Positions 8,674-16,572 of a DNA stretch of 64,000 bases are shown in pieces. Below the pieces are notes generated by a model. That model did no database searches. It was not told the origin of the DNA and was given only the letters and a program-made list of their open reading frames with translations. Within the stretch, counting starts at the first letter, position 1; each line of letters starts with the position of its first letter. The position numbers were made by a program, and so were the translations under genes. This DNA comes from Leptolyngbya sp. PCC 7375. Its GTDB lineage: Bacteria > Cyanobacteriota > Cyanobacteriia > Phormidesmidales > Phormidesmidaceae. The stretch spans positions 2,466,486 through 2,530,485 of the forward strand of contig NZ_JH993797.1 of assembly GCF_000316115.1 (NCBI RefSeq). Direction: 5' to 3'.

Positions 8674-10041
8674 CCATTCCAGCTCTTGTCTAACCTCAGT
8701 AGCCACCTGCTGCCGTAAATCCCACGGCAAAATCACCTCCACATGAGGCCGCCAGGCCCGCAAACGCTGACGCACATTTGGATCATTATGACGATAGATA
8801 GCCCGGTAGTAAGCATCCTGACTAGGACGCGTTAACAATATCTGCAACAAATACTGTTGCTTTTCCCCCTGCACCTCTGACTGAATCAACGTTTGAGCCT
8901 GCTGAAACGAAATCGGCTGAAACGTATGATGCCGCAACGAATTTTGAATATATCGCTGATCCCAAAGCATATCAAATCGCAACAACAACATACGAGGTGG
9001 CTGATAATAATCAAACCCCCATGCCTCTGCCATCCGCAATTCAATCTCATCAGCCTCAGGTAACGCTTGAGCCCGATATTGCTGCCCTAACCTTTCTGGA
9101 ATTGCCGCCTCATCCCAACTAATCGGCGTAATCGACTGAATCCGATCCAGTCGATAGTTGCGCCAGTCAACCAGCTGATCATTTTTCCCCGGCACCTGGC
9201 CATAGCCACATAGATAGGGACCCCGACGATAATAATAAATACAAACCGGATAAACAATCAGCGTACACAGCCTGAGCAGCGTAACACTCCAATAACGTAG
9301 GCTAACCAATGTTGTCGGCGTTTGCTGCCACAGCTGCCGCAGTAGATCCTGCCAATCTTCTACCTGGTCATGGCGATTTTGCGGTACCACATAATCCACA
9401 TGCACAAAAAAACGACGTTGACCATTAACCCGTTGAGCTAAATTCGTTGCCATTGAGGCCAAATCAGGCTGTACCAAAAAATCAACCATCGTAGACTTCG
9501 ACTCCGTAGGCATTACCGGCAAAGTTTCTACCCGCTGGTATCCCCCCGCCACAGACCGCAACCACCCCCTTTCCGTCAGCGCTTCCAAATCACTGGCAAG
9601 GGTACGCCGAGTCACACCAAACAAACGAGTATTCAAAAACTTGTCAAACTGTTTAGGCAGTTCATTATGCTGGCCTAGCATCTGCTTAAACTGCTGAATA
9701 CTAGCTTGAACCTGAGTGGATGCCGCTATTTCGACCCATTTTTCCTGAGTGTCCAGCAAATCCCCAGAAAACAACCAGGCCGCCGCCGTTTTCGCACAAG
9801 GACAATCCTGATCATGGAGCGGTGGTTTCGCATCCTGAGTCGGATGGGATGCACTAAATAACCCATGACGACAGTCAGCATAGGTAAACGTAGTGGGCAA
9901 ATCCAACCGCACCAACTCTTCCCCATAAAGTAGGTGTAGCCACACCCAAAGCCGTGCTGCTTGAGCCAAGTTTTGCTTAAGCGGCGTTGCCAGCCACTTT
10001 AGATAAGAAACAGTTAGCGGTTCAGACCAGGGTTCTAGCAT
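8665..10041 (-). CDS. CRISPR-associated WYL-type regulator (TIGR03985-like)
   Basis: About 458 residues, taking the ATG at 10039-10041; the longer frame uses TTG at 10050. A helix-turn-helix-like stretch (FLNTRLFGVTRRTLASDLEALTERGWL) lies in the first third. The second half has the YYYRRGPYLCGYG strand pair and a C-terminal PHVEVILPWDLRQQV run, as seen in WYL ligand-sensing regulators. The overall pattern fits the cyanobacterial CRISPR-associated family TIGR03985. This was recognised by pattern and not searched. WYL regulators of defence loci often bind nucleotides or nucleic acid and repress transcription. It is divergent from csx3, and an inverted repeat stands between them. Its last codons overlap the IS110 remnant, so the native C-terminus may be altered. 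Confidence 0.75.
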   Translation of the reverse strand: MLEPWSEPLTVSYLKWLATPLKQNLAQAARLWVWLHLLYGEELVRLDLPTTFTYADCRHGLFSASHPTQDAKPPLHDQDCPCAKTAAAWLFSGDLLDTQEKWVEIAASTQVQASIQQFKQMLGQHNELPKQFDKFLNTRLFGVTRRTLASDLEALTERGWLRSVAGGYQRVETLPVMPTESKSTMVDFLVQPDLASMATNLAQRVNGQRRFFVHVDYVVPQNRHDQVEDWQDLLRQLWQQTPTTLVSLRYWSVTLLRLCTLIVYPVCIYYYRRGPYLCGYGQVPGKNDQLVDWRNYRLDRIQSITPISWDEAAIPERLGQQYRAQALPEADEIELRMAEAWGFDYYQPPRMLLLRFDMLWDQRYIQNSLRHHTFQPISFQQAQTLIQSEVQGEKQQYLLQILLTRPSQDAYYRAIYRHNDPNVRQRLRAWRPHVEVILPWDLRQQVATEVRQELEWYR

Positions 10042-10108
10042 TAGTGGCAAAGTGCAATAGTAGAAACTTGAGAAAGGAGTAAAGAAGGATTCTTAACTAT
10101 GGTTGATA

Positions 10109-10130
10109 GTTGGAAATTGTAGTTTCCAAC
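10109..10130. promoter_or_regulatory. Inverted repeat in the WYL-csx3 divergent region
   Basis: GTTGGAAA and TTTCCAAC are perfect 8-bp arms around TTGTAG. The site lies about 70 bases upstream of the WYL regulator start and about 110 bases upstream of csx3. The symmetry and position suit an operator for the WYL protein. No binding evidence is available. Confidence 0.4.
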
Positions 10131-10242
10131 CTGGGCTAAAATAACGCTGATTTAAGCCCAATGAACAAAAAACTTCTCCCATCACCGGGCTTCGACTCCG
10201 CTCAGCCCTCACCCCTGTCCCCTTTCTCCTCTGCTCCCCCAA

Positions 10243-10602
10243 ATGCCCATCCAACTAACCATCCACCCCCACTGCCAGACAGACTCCGGACTGCTCTATC
10301 AGCATGTGAATATTAAAAACACCGCCCCTGATGGCATCCTAAACCCGAGCGATCTTAAAACGCTCAAACTGCCTGGTGACATGATTTGGAGCCAGGGAGT
10401 GATCCTTGAAGGACGGGCTCCCATCTGGGTATACGGTCACTTAATCCATGCCTGCCATCCAGCTAAGTGGATGGGTTGCTTTGACCCAAGAATGGGCTCT
10501 GGTGAAGTTCATACAGGGGGAGCCATCATCGTGATGACCCATGTGGCAGATGTCGCCGAAGGAGATGTGTTGGTCGTAAAGGTACCCGATGACTGCCTAT
10601 AA
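10243..10602 (+). CDS. csx3: CRISPR ring nuclease Csx3
   Basis: 119 residues. The Csx3 pattern is clear: GVILEGRAPIWVYGHLIHACHP, then WMGCFDPRMG, then GGAIIVMTHVADVAEGDVL. Family members degrade cyclic tetra-adenylate cooperatively as stacked dimers and so switch off type III signalling. The conserved GRxPIW, HxxHP-like, DPR and late His positions are all present. The length matches stand-alone Csx3 and not the ATPase-fused form. However, directly downstream (10593-10914) is a broken reading frame that resembles the C-terminal end of the kinase-like partner domain found fused to many Csx3 proteins. The gene may therefore be the surviving first part of a longer ancestor. It is divergent from the WYL gene. 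Confidence 0.85.
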   Translation: MPIQLTIHPHCQTDSGLLYQHVNIKNTAPDGILNPSDLKTLKLPGDMIWSQGVILEGRAPIWVYGHLIHACHPAKWMGCFDPRMGSGEVHTGGAIIVMTHVADVAEGDVLVVKVPDDCL

Positions 10603-10914
10603 ACCTGCGGAAATTAGCCGATTGTCTAATCGTAGATGTGGGCGGTATTCCCCAGGTGGAAAAACAGCCACTGGTGAAGCAATGCAGCCACTATGTAGTG
10701 ATTAGTCGCTTAGCTGAGGCAGTCGAGGCATGGCATCAGCTTTGTACTCCAGTGATTACTCCTGTAGCAAGTCCACAGCGTATTAGAAACGACCCACAAG
10801 ATTGTGAGTGAGGATCCGCTGGAGATATTGGCAGGACCATGGGTTAGTGCAGATAGTGCAGTGATACCAGAGGTAATACTCAAAAGAATCGATAAGTTGC
10901 TAATAGGAATTTAG
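10593..10914 (+). pseudogene. Remnant of a Csx3-linked kinase-like domain
   Basis: In one frame 10593-10811 reads NLRKLADCLIVDVGG, then EKQPLVKQCSHYVVIS, then AVEAWHQLCTPVITPVA, and hits TGA. The sense then continues in another frame from about 10804 (LEILAGPWVSADSAVIPEVI) to TAG at 10912. IVDVGG, the Cys-Ser-His motif and the W-xx-xC segment resemble the C-terminal part of Csx3-associated P-loop kinase domains, as far as I can recall them. No P-loop segment and no start with a ribosome site are present. A deletion plus a frameshift explains this best. Confidence 0.6.
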
Positions 10915-10943
10915 TAGCAACTTATCAGTTCATCTCAAATGCG

Positions 10944-10980
10944 CATTGATTGTTGAGATAACCTTTCTCAACAATCAATG
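10944..10980. other. Perfect 15-bp hairpin after the csx3 region
   Basis: CATTGATTGTTGAGA and its exact complement enclose a 7-base loop (TAACCTT). It follows the end of the csx3/kinase remnant by 30 bases. There is no T-run on the plus side, so it may be a weak or factor-assisted terminator, or a structural element. Confidence 0.6.
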
Positions 10981-10990
10981 ATATGTTTGC

Positions 10991-11091
10991 TAGCTTGAAT
11001 TCCCCTTGCGGGGATGGTGAAAAGTTAAGACAACTGAGAGTCTCAGTTGTCATTAGAAGCAGTTGCTTCAATTCCCTTACGAGTGCAACTG
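10991..11091. repeat. Possible relic CRISPR mini-array plus palindrome
   Basis: Two related strings, GCTTGAATTCCCCTTGCGGG at 10993-11012 and GCTTCAATTCCCTTACGAG at 11065-11083, stand 72 bases apart. That is the period expected for a repeat of about 37 plus a spacer of about 36. Each is unlike the two live repeats, although CCCCTTGCGGGG is the inverse of the array 1 stem. Between them is a near-perfect palindrome with arms GACAACTGAGA and TCTCAGTTGTC around one G (11029-11051). CAGTTGC/GCAACTG brackets the second string. It is read as decayed, with low certainty. Confidence 0.35.
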
Positions 11092-11225
11092 TATCCTATG
11101 TGAATAATTATACCCTTTCAGGAAAACAGGAAAAATCTTAAGTAAATATTTTCATTGAAATACATGCACAATTCTTGATGAGTAAGGTTATATTGGAGCC
11201 GTAATTAATTAGGAGGAAATTTGCT

Positions 11226-11462
11226 GTGTGCAAATTTAATAACGGTCCACCTGACAATGGTGATAATCAACTGAGAGCTAATGCTGCCAATAGAAACCTT
11301 TACTTCCCTCAATTTTCAAAAAACAACGATGCTGAATGGATTAACAGTCTGACATGCCTTGTTGTATCAATCTGTCAAACTATTTTCCCCAAGTGGATTA
11401 TTCGGTTCCGTATTCGTGGACCTCGGGGTTGGCAGGTTGATTTTCATTGTTCTGTTGAGTAG
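11226..11462 (+). CDS. Small hypothetical protein upstream of cas10
   Basis: 78 codons starting with GTG. It is preceded by an unusually good ribosome site (TAGGAGGAAAT, about nine bases upstream) and followed after 12 bases by a strong stem-loop, so it looks like a real one-gene unit. The product is polar at the start (NNGPPDNGDN), has a hydrophobic middle stretch SLTCLVVSICQTIFP and a basic end (RFRIRGPRGW). No family was recognised. Its place between csx3 and cas10 raises the chance that it belongs to the CRISPR island, but that is inference. Confidence 0.5.
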   Translation: MCKFNNGPPDNGDNQLRANAANRNLYFPQFSKNNDAEWINSLTCLVVSICQTIFPKWIIRFRIRGPRGWQVDFHCSVE

Positions 11463-11473
11463 GTAGAGGCATC

Positions 11474-11520
11474 AAAAAATCTAGGTAGACGAGTGATTCT
11501 ACTTGTCTACCTAGATTTAT
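11474..11520. terminator. Stem-loop terminator
   Basis: Fourteen-base arms AAATCTAGGTAGAC (11477-11490) and GTCTACCTAGATTT (11505-11518), with more partial pairing inside, are flanked by A- and T-rich ends. It separates the small ORF from the csm operon and may work in both directions. Confidence 0.7.
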
Positions 11521-11631
11521 CATGCGCAGGATTTAGTACAGAGCTATCCCATTGGAAATCACCTCTTCCAGGCTTATTGCAAAATAAGTCAAATCTACAG
11601 CAGCCCCTAAAGAAAACGAGCTTACTTGGCA

Positions 11632-13938
11632 ATGACTCAACTATCTAGCCAAATTGCCTTAAACATAATTCAGCAGGCATTACAGGTACTAGCCAACTGG
11701 GTAGGCATTACTTCACTGACACCAGCAGCTGATGGAAATAGTGATGCCATCAAACAAGCCAAAACCTGGTTGGGTTGGCCTGATACAGCGCTAGAGCCAA
11801 AAGCACTTCAGCTGGTCTTTGATCAGATACGTCTAAAATATGGCACCTCAAAAGAGCACTTTTGGCCTGTGGTATCTATTAAAGATGCAGATCCTGAAAT
11901 CCCTTATACAAAACATCAGACTAACTCAGCTGAACAGCTAACAACTTTAAAGTCAGAGCTTGTTGAGCAGCTTACTCAGCTAAGCGAAAACGAAGAACAC
12001 TGGAATAACTTAGCTTTGTTGAGTCTGATTTTAGAAAAATACGGCTCTTACATTAGCTATGGCAAACAGGATATCGCTCTGTATGACTTAGCAAAAATGA
12101 CTGCTGCTATTGCCTCAGCTCTTGCAGAAAATCCCAAAGCTGAAAAGCTTTTCCTGATAGCAGGAGATCTTTCTGGGATTCAAAAGTTTATCTATACTAT
12201 CGCTTCTGCTGGAGCTTTAAAGTCTCTACGTGCTAGAAGCTTTTTGTTAGAACTAGTTGCCGAAGAAATAGTTCAACAGTTATTAGAACGACTACAACTC
12301 CCCCGCACCAGTGTCATCTACTCTGGTGGTGGCAACTTTTATATTCTCGCTCCTAGTTTGGAGACTACCGGCACAATCGTTAAGCAACTGAAAGAGCAAT
12401 TCAATAAGTGGCTGTTGGATGAATTTCAAGGTAAGGTCTTTTTGGGATTAGTGAGTCATAACTTTCCTGCTAGTGAGGTTGCTACTGCCAAATTTGCTAA
12501 TCATTGGGAAGCTGCGATTAAAGAGCTAGCTATACAGAAAAATCGTAAGTTCGAAGGGCTTCTGAATAGGGTGACGGCATCTCAAGCTGCTCATGAGCCC
12601 TGCAAAGTCTGCCATCGTGATGATACAGAAAATCTGAAGCCTCTAGGTGGTGATGGGCCAGATGCCTGTCCTACCTGTCGCGACATGTTAAGACTAGGAC
12701 GTAACCTATATAACGTTGGGGCCATTGTACGGACAGAAGATATTCAAATCCCAAATGCCCAACCTGTTGATAAGGTCGATATCAAGATCGGCGAAACAAC
12801 TATTTATTATCATTTTTTTAAGGGGCGGCAACCACTCTTAGATGATCCAAGAGATATCTACTTGATCAATAATTGGGATGTTTCCTGCTACAAAAAAGAT
12901 TATTATCGGAATCCTACACTGTTGCTATTGGGTAACTACGGTCAAGAGAGTGCCGAAGAGAAAGGTTACTTTATTACAGCTGCCGAGATGGCCGATCTTT
13001 CTGCGGGCATCAAACGTGTTGGCCATCTTCGTATGGATGTGGACCGACTAGGACAAATCTTTGCTAATGGTTTAGGTGAAAAATATAACCTACCTAGACT
13101 ATCAGGGCTTTCCCGCCAGATGAGTTATTTCTTTAAGGTCTATCTCAATAGCCTGGCTGAAACACGAGCAGCTAATCTGCCCAAAGACAACTATTCACAG
13201 CTCACAAGCTCATCAAGAGATAATTTACTGTTTATTTATGCAGGAGGTGACGACCTCTTTATTAGCGGTGCTTGGAATGACACAGTTGAATTTGCTTTCG
13301 ATGTTTATCAAAGCTTTCGTGCCTATACAGGCTATCACCCAGACATCACACTTTCTGGCGGTATTAGCCTGAGTGGTCCTAAGTATCCTCTATACCAGTC
13401 AGCTGATGACTCTGGTAAAGCAGAAGACGCTGCTAAGAAAAACGGTCGCGATAGTTTGGCTCTATTTGATGAAACTTTTAAGTGGGAGGAATGGTTAGGT
13501 AAAACGAATACTAACGTATCCAAGATCTCAACTATTACAGAGCAGTTGAGAGAATATTTAGGCAGTGATATTCAGCTAGAGTTATACGGCATTCTGCCCT
13601 TTGTCTCAGCCTTACACCAATCATTTCGCACTAATATTCCTCGCAGCTTTGCCCGCAACCTATTGACGACAGCTCAAATCCAGGAGCAGCAGGTTAAAGC
13701 TGTTAAGGATACTAAACCAGCCCAAGCGAAGGATATCCAATACTTTCTACATCTGCCGAAAGTTGCTTATACCCTGGCGCGGTTGCCAAATTCTATTCGG
13801 GCCGCACCGGATTTTGACGCGGTTAGTACTTCTCTTAAGAGTCCGTATAATGCGCCTTATTTTCGTGCGATCGCAACCTGGCTAGATCTCTTAAATCGTT
13901 CTACCACCACCACCACCGACAAAAATGGACAAGAGTAA
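11632..13938 (+). CDS. cas10: Type III-A Cas10 (Csm1), cyclase-competent, HD-degenerate
   Basis: Large subunit of the Csm effector. On target RNA binding its Palm domain makes cyclic oligoadenylates. The start is taken at the ATG at 11632; a TTG sits six bases earlier. In order: an N-terminal region where the usual HD nuclease motif is not visible (ALYDLAKMTAAIASAL replaces the DH-type helix), GDLSGIQKFIY (Palm 1 entry), a zinc finger with Cys pairs CKVC and CPTC around residues 324-349, and a second Palm with LLFIYAGGDDLFI near 532-544. There GGDD is intact. The total of 768 residues is normal. Csm2 starts inside its 3' end. It probably acts by signalling and not by cutting DNA. Confidence 0.96.
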   Translation: MTQLSSQIALNIIQQALQVLANWVGITSLTPAADGNSDAIKQAKTWLGWPDTALEPKALQLVFDQIRLKYGTSKEHFWPVVSIKDADPEIPYTKHQTNSAEQLTTLKSELVEQLTQLSENEEHWNNLALLSLILEKYGSYISYGKQDIALYDLAKMTAAIASALAENPKAEKLFLIAGDLSGIQKFIYTIASAGALKSLRARSFLLELVAEEIVQQLLERLQLPRTSVIYSGGGNFYILAPSLETTGTIVKQLKEQFNKWLLDEFQGKVFLGLVSHNFPASEVATAKFANHWEAAIKELAIQKNRKFEGLLNRVTASQAAHEPCKVCHRDDTENLKPLGGDGPDACPTCRDMLRLGRNLYNVGAIVRTEDIQIPNAQPVDKVDIKIGETTIYYHFFKGRQPLLDDPRDIYLINNWDVSCYKKDYYRNPTLLLLGNYGQESAEEKGYFITAAEMADLSAGIKRVGHLRMDVDRLGQIFANGLGEKYNLPRLSGLSRQMSYFFKVYLNSLAETRAANLPKDNYSQLTSSSRDNLLFIYAGGDDLFISGAWNDTVEFAFDVYQSFRAYTGYHPDITLSGGISLSGPKYPLYQSADDSGKAEDAAKKNGRDSLALFDETFKWEEWLGKTNTNVSKISTITEQLREYLGSDIQLELYGILPFVSALHQSFRTNIPRSFARNLLTTAQIQEQQVKAVKDTKPAQAKDIQYFLHLPKVAYTLARLPNSIRAAPDFDAVSTSLKSPYNAPYFRAIATWLDLLNRSTTTTTDKNGQE

Positions 13939-14425
13939 AAAAGTAATAACCCAGAAGACTAGTGGTTCAAAACATCGGCAAGATGATAAGTCATCCAATG
14001 ACATCGTCAAAACGATTACTACCACCATCAATAACCTAGATCCAGGTCTACAAGCCTACAAAATCCGTGAACTGGTTGAACATGCAGGAGAATTTGGCCC
14101 TTATTTACGGAACCAACGTTTAGAAACCAACCAAATTCGAAAGTTTCTAGACGCCATCAACCGTGTTAAGGCTGACCTTATCGGTGATGAAACCAATAAT
14201 CAACAAGAGAATCAGCAACAGACCACATTTGCTGACATCGAAGACGACATTGTCTTACTTAAGCCAAAGCTAGCCTATGCAGCTGCTCGCCAACGGGCAG
14301 CTAAGCCCCTAAGTGATGTCATGTCTGCCGCCATCGACAAAGTTCACAGCATCGAAGACTTTACACGATTAGTTCAATTCATTGAGTCAATCATTGCTTA
14401 CCACAAAGCCGCTGGAGGAAAATAA
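13925..14425 (+). CDS. csm2: Csm2 small subunit
   Basis: 166-residue small subunit of the type III-A complex, which stacks along the crRNA-target duplex. The first 40 residues are a charged, likely disordered extension. The helical Csm2 domain follows: YKIRELVEHAGEFGPYL, LETNQIRKFLDAI, LLKPKLAYAAAR and FTRLVQFIESIIAYHKAAGG. It overlaps cas10 by 14 bases and lies two bases before csm3, so it is part of one operon. Confidence 0.93.
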   Translation: MDKSKKVITQKTSGSKHRQDDKSSNDIVKTITTTINNLDPGLQAYKIRELVEHAGEFGPYLRNQRLETNQIRKFLDAINRVKADLIGDETNNQQENQQQTTFADIEDDIVLLKPKLAYAAARQRAAKPLSDVMSAAIDKVHSIEDFTRLVQFIESIIAYHKAAGGK

Positions 14426-14427
14426 TC

Positions 14428-15399
14428 ATGACAGTTGTTACTAAACCCCAAAAGCCTCTATTAGGCAAACTACGCATCGTCAGTACCCTGGTTGCCGAAA
14501 CAGGCCTACACATCGGTGGTAGCGGTGAAAATCTTGACATCGGTGGCATCGATAAACCAGTAATTCGTGACCCAGTTACCCAACAACCCTATCTGCCAGG
14601 TTCCTCTCTCAAAGGCAAGCTACGTTCTACCCTAGAGCGATTACTAAACAAGCCCCTTAACCGTGCAGGGGGTAGTGGCACCTTTCGCTATGAAAGCGAT
14701 GACCTACTAGATGGCTATACCGAAATTGGAGAAGGTCGCTATGTGGCCTTTGAAGGAGCAAGCACCTGCCCAGTAAGCCGTCTTTTTGGCTCCACTGGTG
14801 GCAACAAATGCTGGCTCAAGACAGCCGACGCTCAGTCCGCAGATCTGGTAGAACGCAATGCTCGTACAGCGACCATTGAGAATGAGGCCTATACCCGCAT
14901 AAAGGGCCGCAATGCTCCTGCCCGACTAATTGTACGGGACTGCCATTTGGTAGATGAGTCCGTTGCCCAGTTAGCCCGCATTGATACCGGTCTATATATG
15001 ACCGAATGGAAGTTTGAAAATGGCATGGACCGCATTACCGCAGCTGCCAACCCCCGTCAGCTAGAGCGAGTGCCTGCTGGGGCTAAGTTTAACTTTGAGA
15101 TGGTATACACCGTCGAGAATGCTGACCAGGCAATTGAGGACTTGAAAAATATTGCGATTTCCCTAGCTATCCTCGAAGACGATGCCCTTGGCGGCCATGG
15201 TTCACGAGGCTATGGCAAAGTCCGCTTTGAAGACCTGAAGTTCTACTACCGTGATGTTGAACAATACAAGCAGTTGGCCAGCGGCAATGTAGATTTTCGT
15301 CAGCCCATTTTAGAACGCGACACCATTACCGACTTATTAGAGAGTTTTGGCGATCTCACCGGCGAAGTCAACAAAAAGCTACCATCGGGAGATGTCTAG
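14428..15399 (+). CDS. csm3: Csm3 backbone RAMP and target-RNA nuclease
   Basis: Repeated backbone subunit that cleaves target RNA every six bases. ETGLHIGGSGENLDIGGIDK carries the Asp (about residue 42) that matches the catalytic Asp33 of characterised Csm3. PYLPGSSLKGKLRS and the late GGHGSRGYGKV glycine-rich loop are typical RAMP motifs. At 323 residues it is longer than Streptococcus Csm3 (about 220), with extra sequence in the thumb region. The ATG lies right after a GGAGGAAAATAATC ribosome site inside the end of csm2. Confidence 0.96.
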   Translation: MTVVTKPQKPLLGKLRIVSTLVAETGLHIGGSGENLDIGGIDKPVIRDPVTQQPYLPGSSLKGKLRSTLERLLNKPLNRAGGSGTFRYESDDLLDGYTEIGEGRYVAFEGASTCPVSRLFGSTGGNKCWLKTADAQSADLVERNARTATIENEAYTRIKGRNAPARLIVRDCHLVDESVAQLARIDTGLYMTEWKFENGMDRITAAANPRQLERVPAGAKFNFEMVYTVENADQAIEDLKNIAISLAILEDDALGGHGSRGYGKVRFEDLKFYYRDVEQYKQLASGNVDFRQPILERDTITDLLESFGDLTGEVNKKLPSGDV

Positions 15400-15401
15400 C
15401 G

Positions 15402-16514
15402 ATGTATAGACTGGTACGCCTTAATTTTGGCCGTAGTCCCACTCACTTTGGTGAACTTGGGATTGGTCTAGAAAAAACGAGTGAACGGGTACGTTCCGAC
15501 GGCTTATTTAGTGCATGGGTAAGTACCTATGCTCGCCTGTTTGGTGGAGCTGCTATTGAAGACTTACTCAACCAATGCCAGACTGATGGGAATCCACCTT
15601 TTCGCCTAAGCTCTACCTTTGTTTATCAACGTAATGGCAGAGAGTTTGTCGACTACTTACCAACACCCATTCAACGTCCGGTTGGTTATCCCAATGATCC
15701 AGAGCGTGAGCTAAAAGTAGCCAAAACTTACAAAAAGCTTAGTTATCTATCTCTATCTATCTGGAAGCGATGGTATCAGGGTACAGGCTTTACTGACGAA
15801 GACTTTCAATCGTTAGAGAATTACGCCACCGATCCAGACCATAGGACAGGACAGCTGGGCACATCAGGTACGTTTGACTATAACAAGGCATTCAAAGAGT
15901 ACAAACTCCCTAAGGTATCCATTGATCGCACCACCCGTGCTACCAACTTTTACCACACAGGTTTAACACAGTTTGCCTGGGACCCAGTCAGCAACAACGA
16001 CCAGAAAGATAATGTCCATAATCTTGCCGGACTTTATTTTCTGATTGAGTTTCCTGAAACTAATGAGAACTTAGAGAGTGATTTACGTGCCGCCCTTATG
16101 CTTTTAGGCGAAGACGGTCTCGGCGGTGAGCGCTCCAGTGGAGCAGGACGATTTGAAGTACTTTCTTGGGAAGAACTTTCTGACGAGTGGCAATCAGTAA
16201 TTGACTTCAAAGCTGATTGCCATAGTCTGATCAGTCTTTATTGGACAAAAGAAATCCCTCAAGCACTTCTGGAGGAAGCTGCTCGATACAGCCTGATAGA
16301 ACGAGGCGGTTGGATTGCGTCACAGGCATCAGGACGGCAGCTGCGCCGTAAAAAAGTGCATATGTTTGCAGAAGGGTCAGTATTTACAGGTAAACCCAAA
16401 GGCCAGCTAGCCGATGTTACACCACCTGCTTTCATGAAAAATGGTGTTCCTCACCCACACTCCATTTATCGCAGCGGCATCGCCCTAAGCCTACCTATCA
16501 AAGTACCAGCCTAG
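15402..16514 (+). CDS. csm4: Csm4, crRNA 5' handle-binding RAMP
   Basis: 370-residue Csm4 caps the crRNA 5' end and holds Cas10. Family features: an N-terminal YRLVRLNFGRSPTHFGELG, then SDGLFSAWVSTYARLFG, SSTFVYQRNGREFVDYLPTP in the middle, GLYFLIEF and a glycine-rich LLGEDGLGGERSSGAGRF loop. The identity is helped by its position between csm3 and csm5. It starts two bases after csm3, within a GATGTCTAGCG context. After its stop comes a C/T-rich stretch of about 58 bases before csm5. Confidence 0.93.
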   Translation: MYRLVRLNFGRSPTHFGELGIGLEKTSERVRSDGLFSAWVSTYARLFGGAAIEDLLNQCQTDGNPPFRLSSTFVYQRNGREFVDYLPTPIQRPVGYPNDPERELKVAKTYKKLSYLSLSIWKRWYQGTGFTDEDFQSLENYATDPDHRTGQLGTSGTFDYNKAFKEYKLPKVSIDRTTRATNFYHTGLTQFAWDPVSNNDQKDNVHNLAGLYFLIEFPETNENLESDLRAALMLLGEDGLGGERSSGAGRFEVLSWEELSDEWQSVIDFKADCHSLISLYWTKEIPQALLEEAARYSLIERGGWIASQASGRQLRRKKVHMFAEGSVFTGKPKGQLADVTPPAFMKNGVPHPHSIYRSGIALSLPIKVPA

Positions 16515-16572
16515 CCCGTGATTTCTCCCCTGCTCCCCCTCTCCCCTGCTCCCTCTCTCTTCCTTGCTTTCC

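Noticed and set aside
10944..10980. Hairpin read as a sure terminator
   Set aside because: The stem is perfect, but there is no U-run on the plus strand, so it was left as an unassigned structure.
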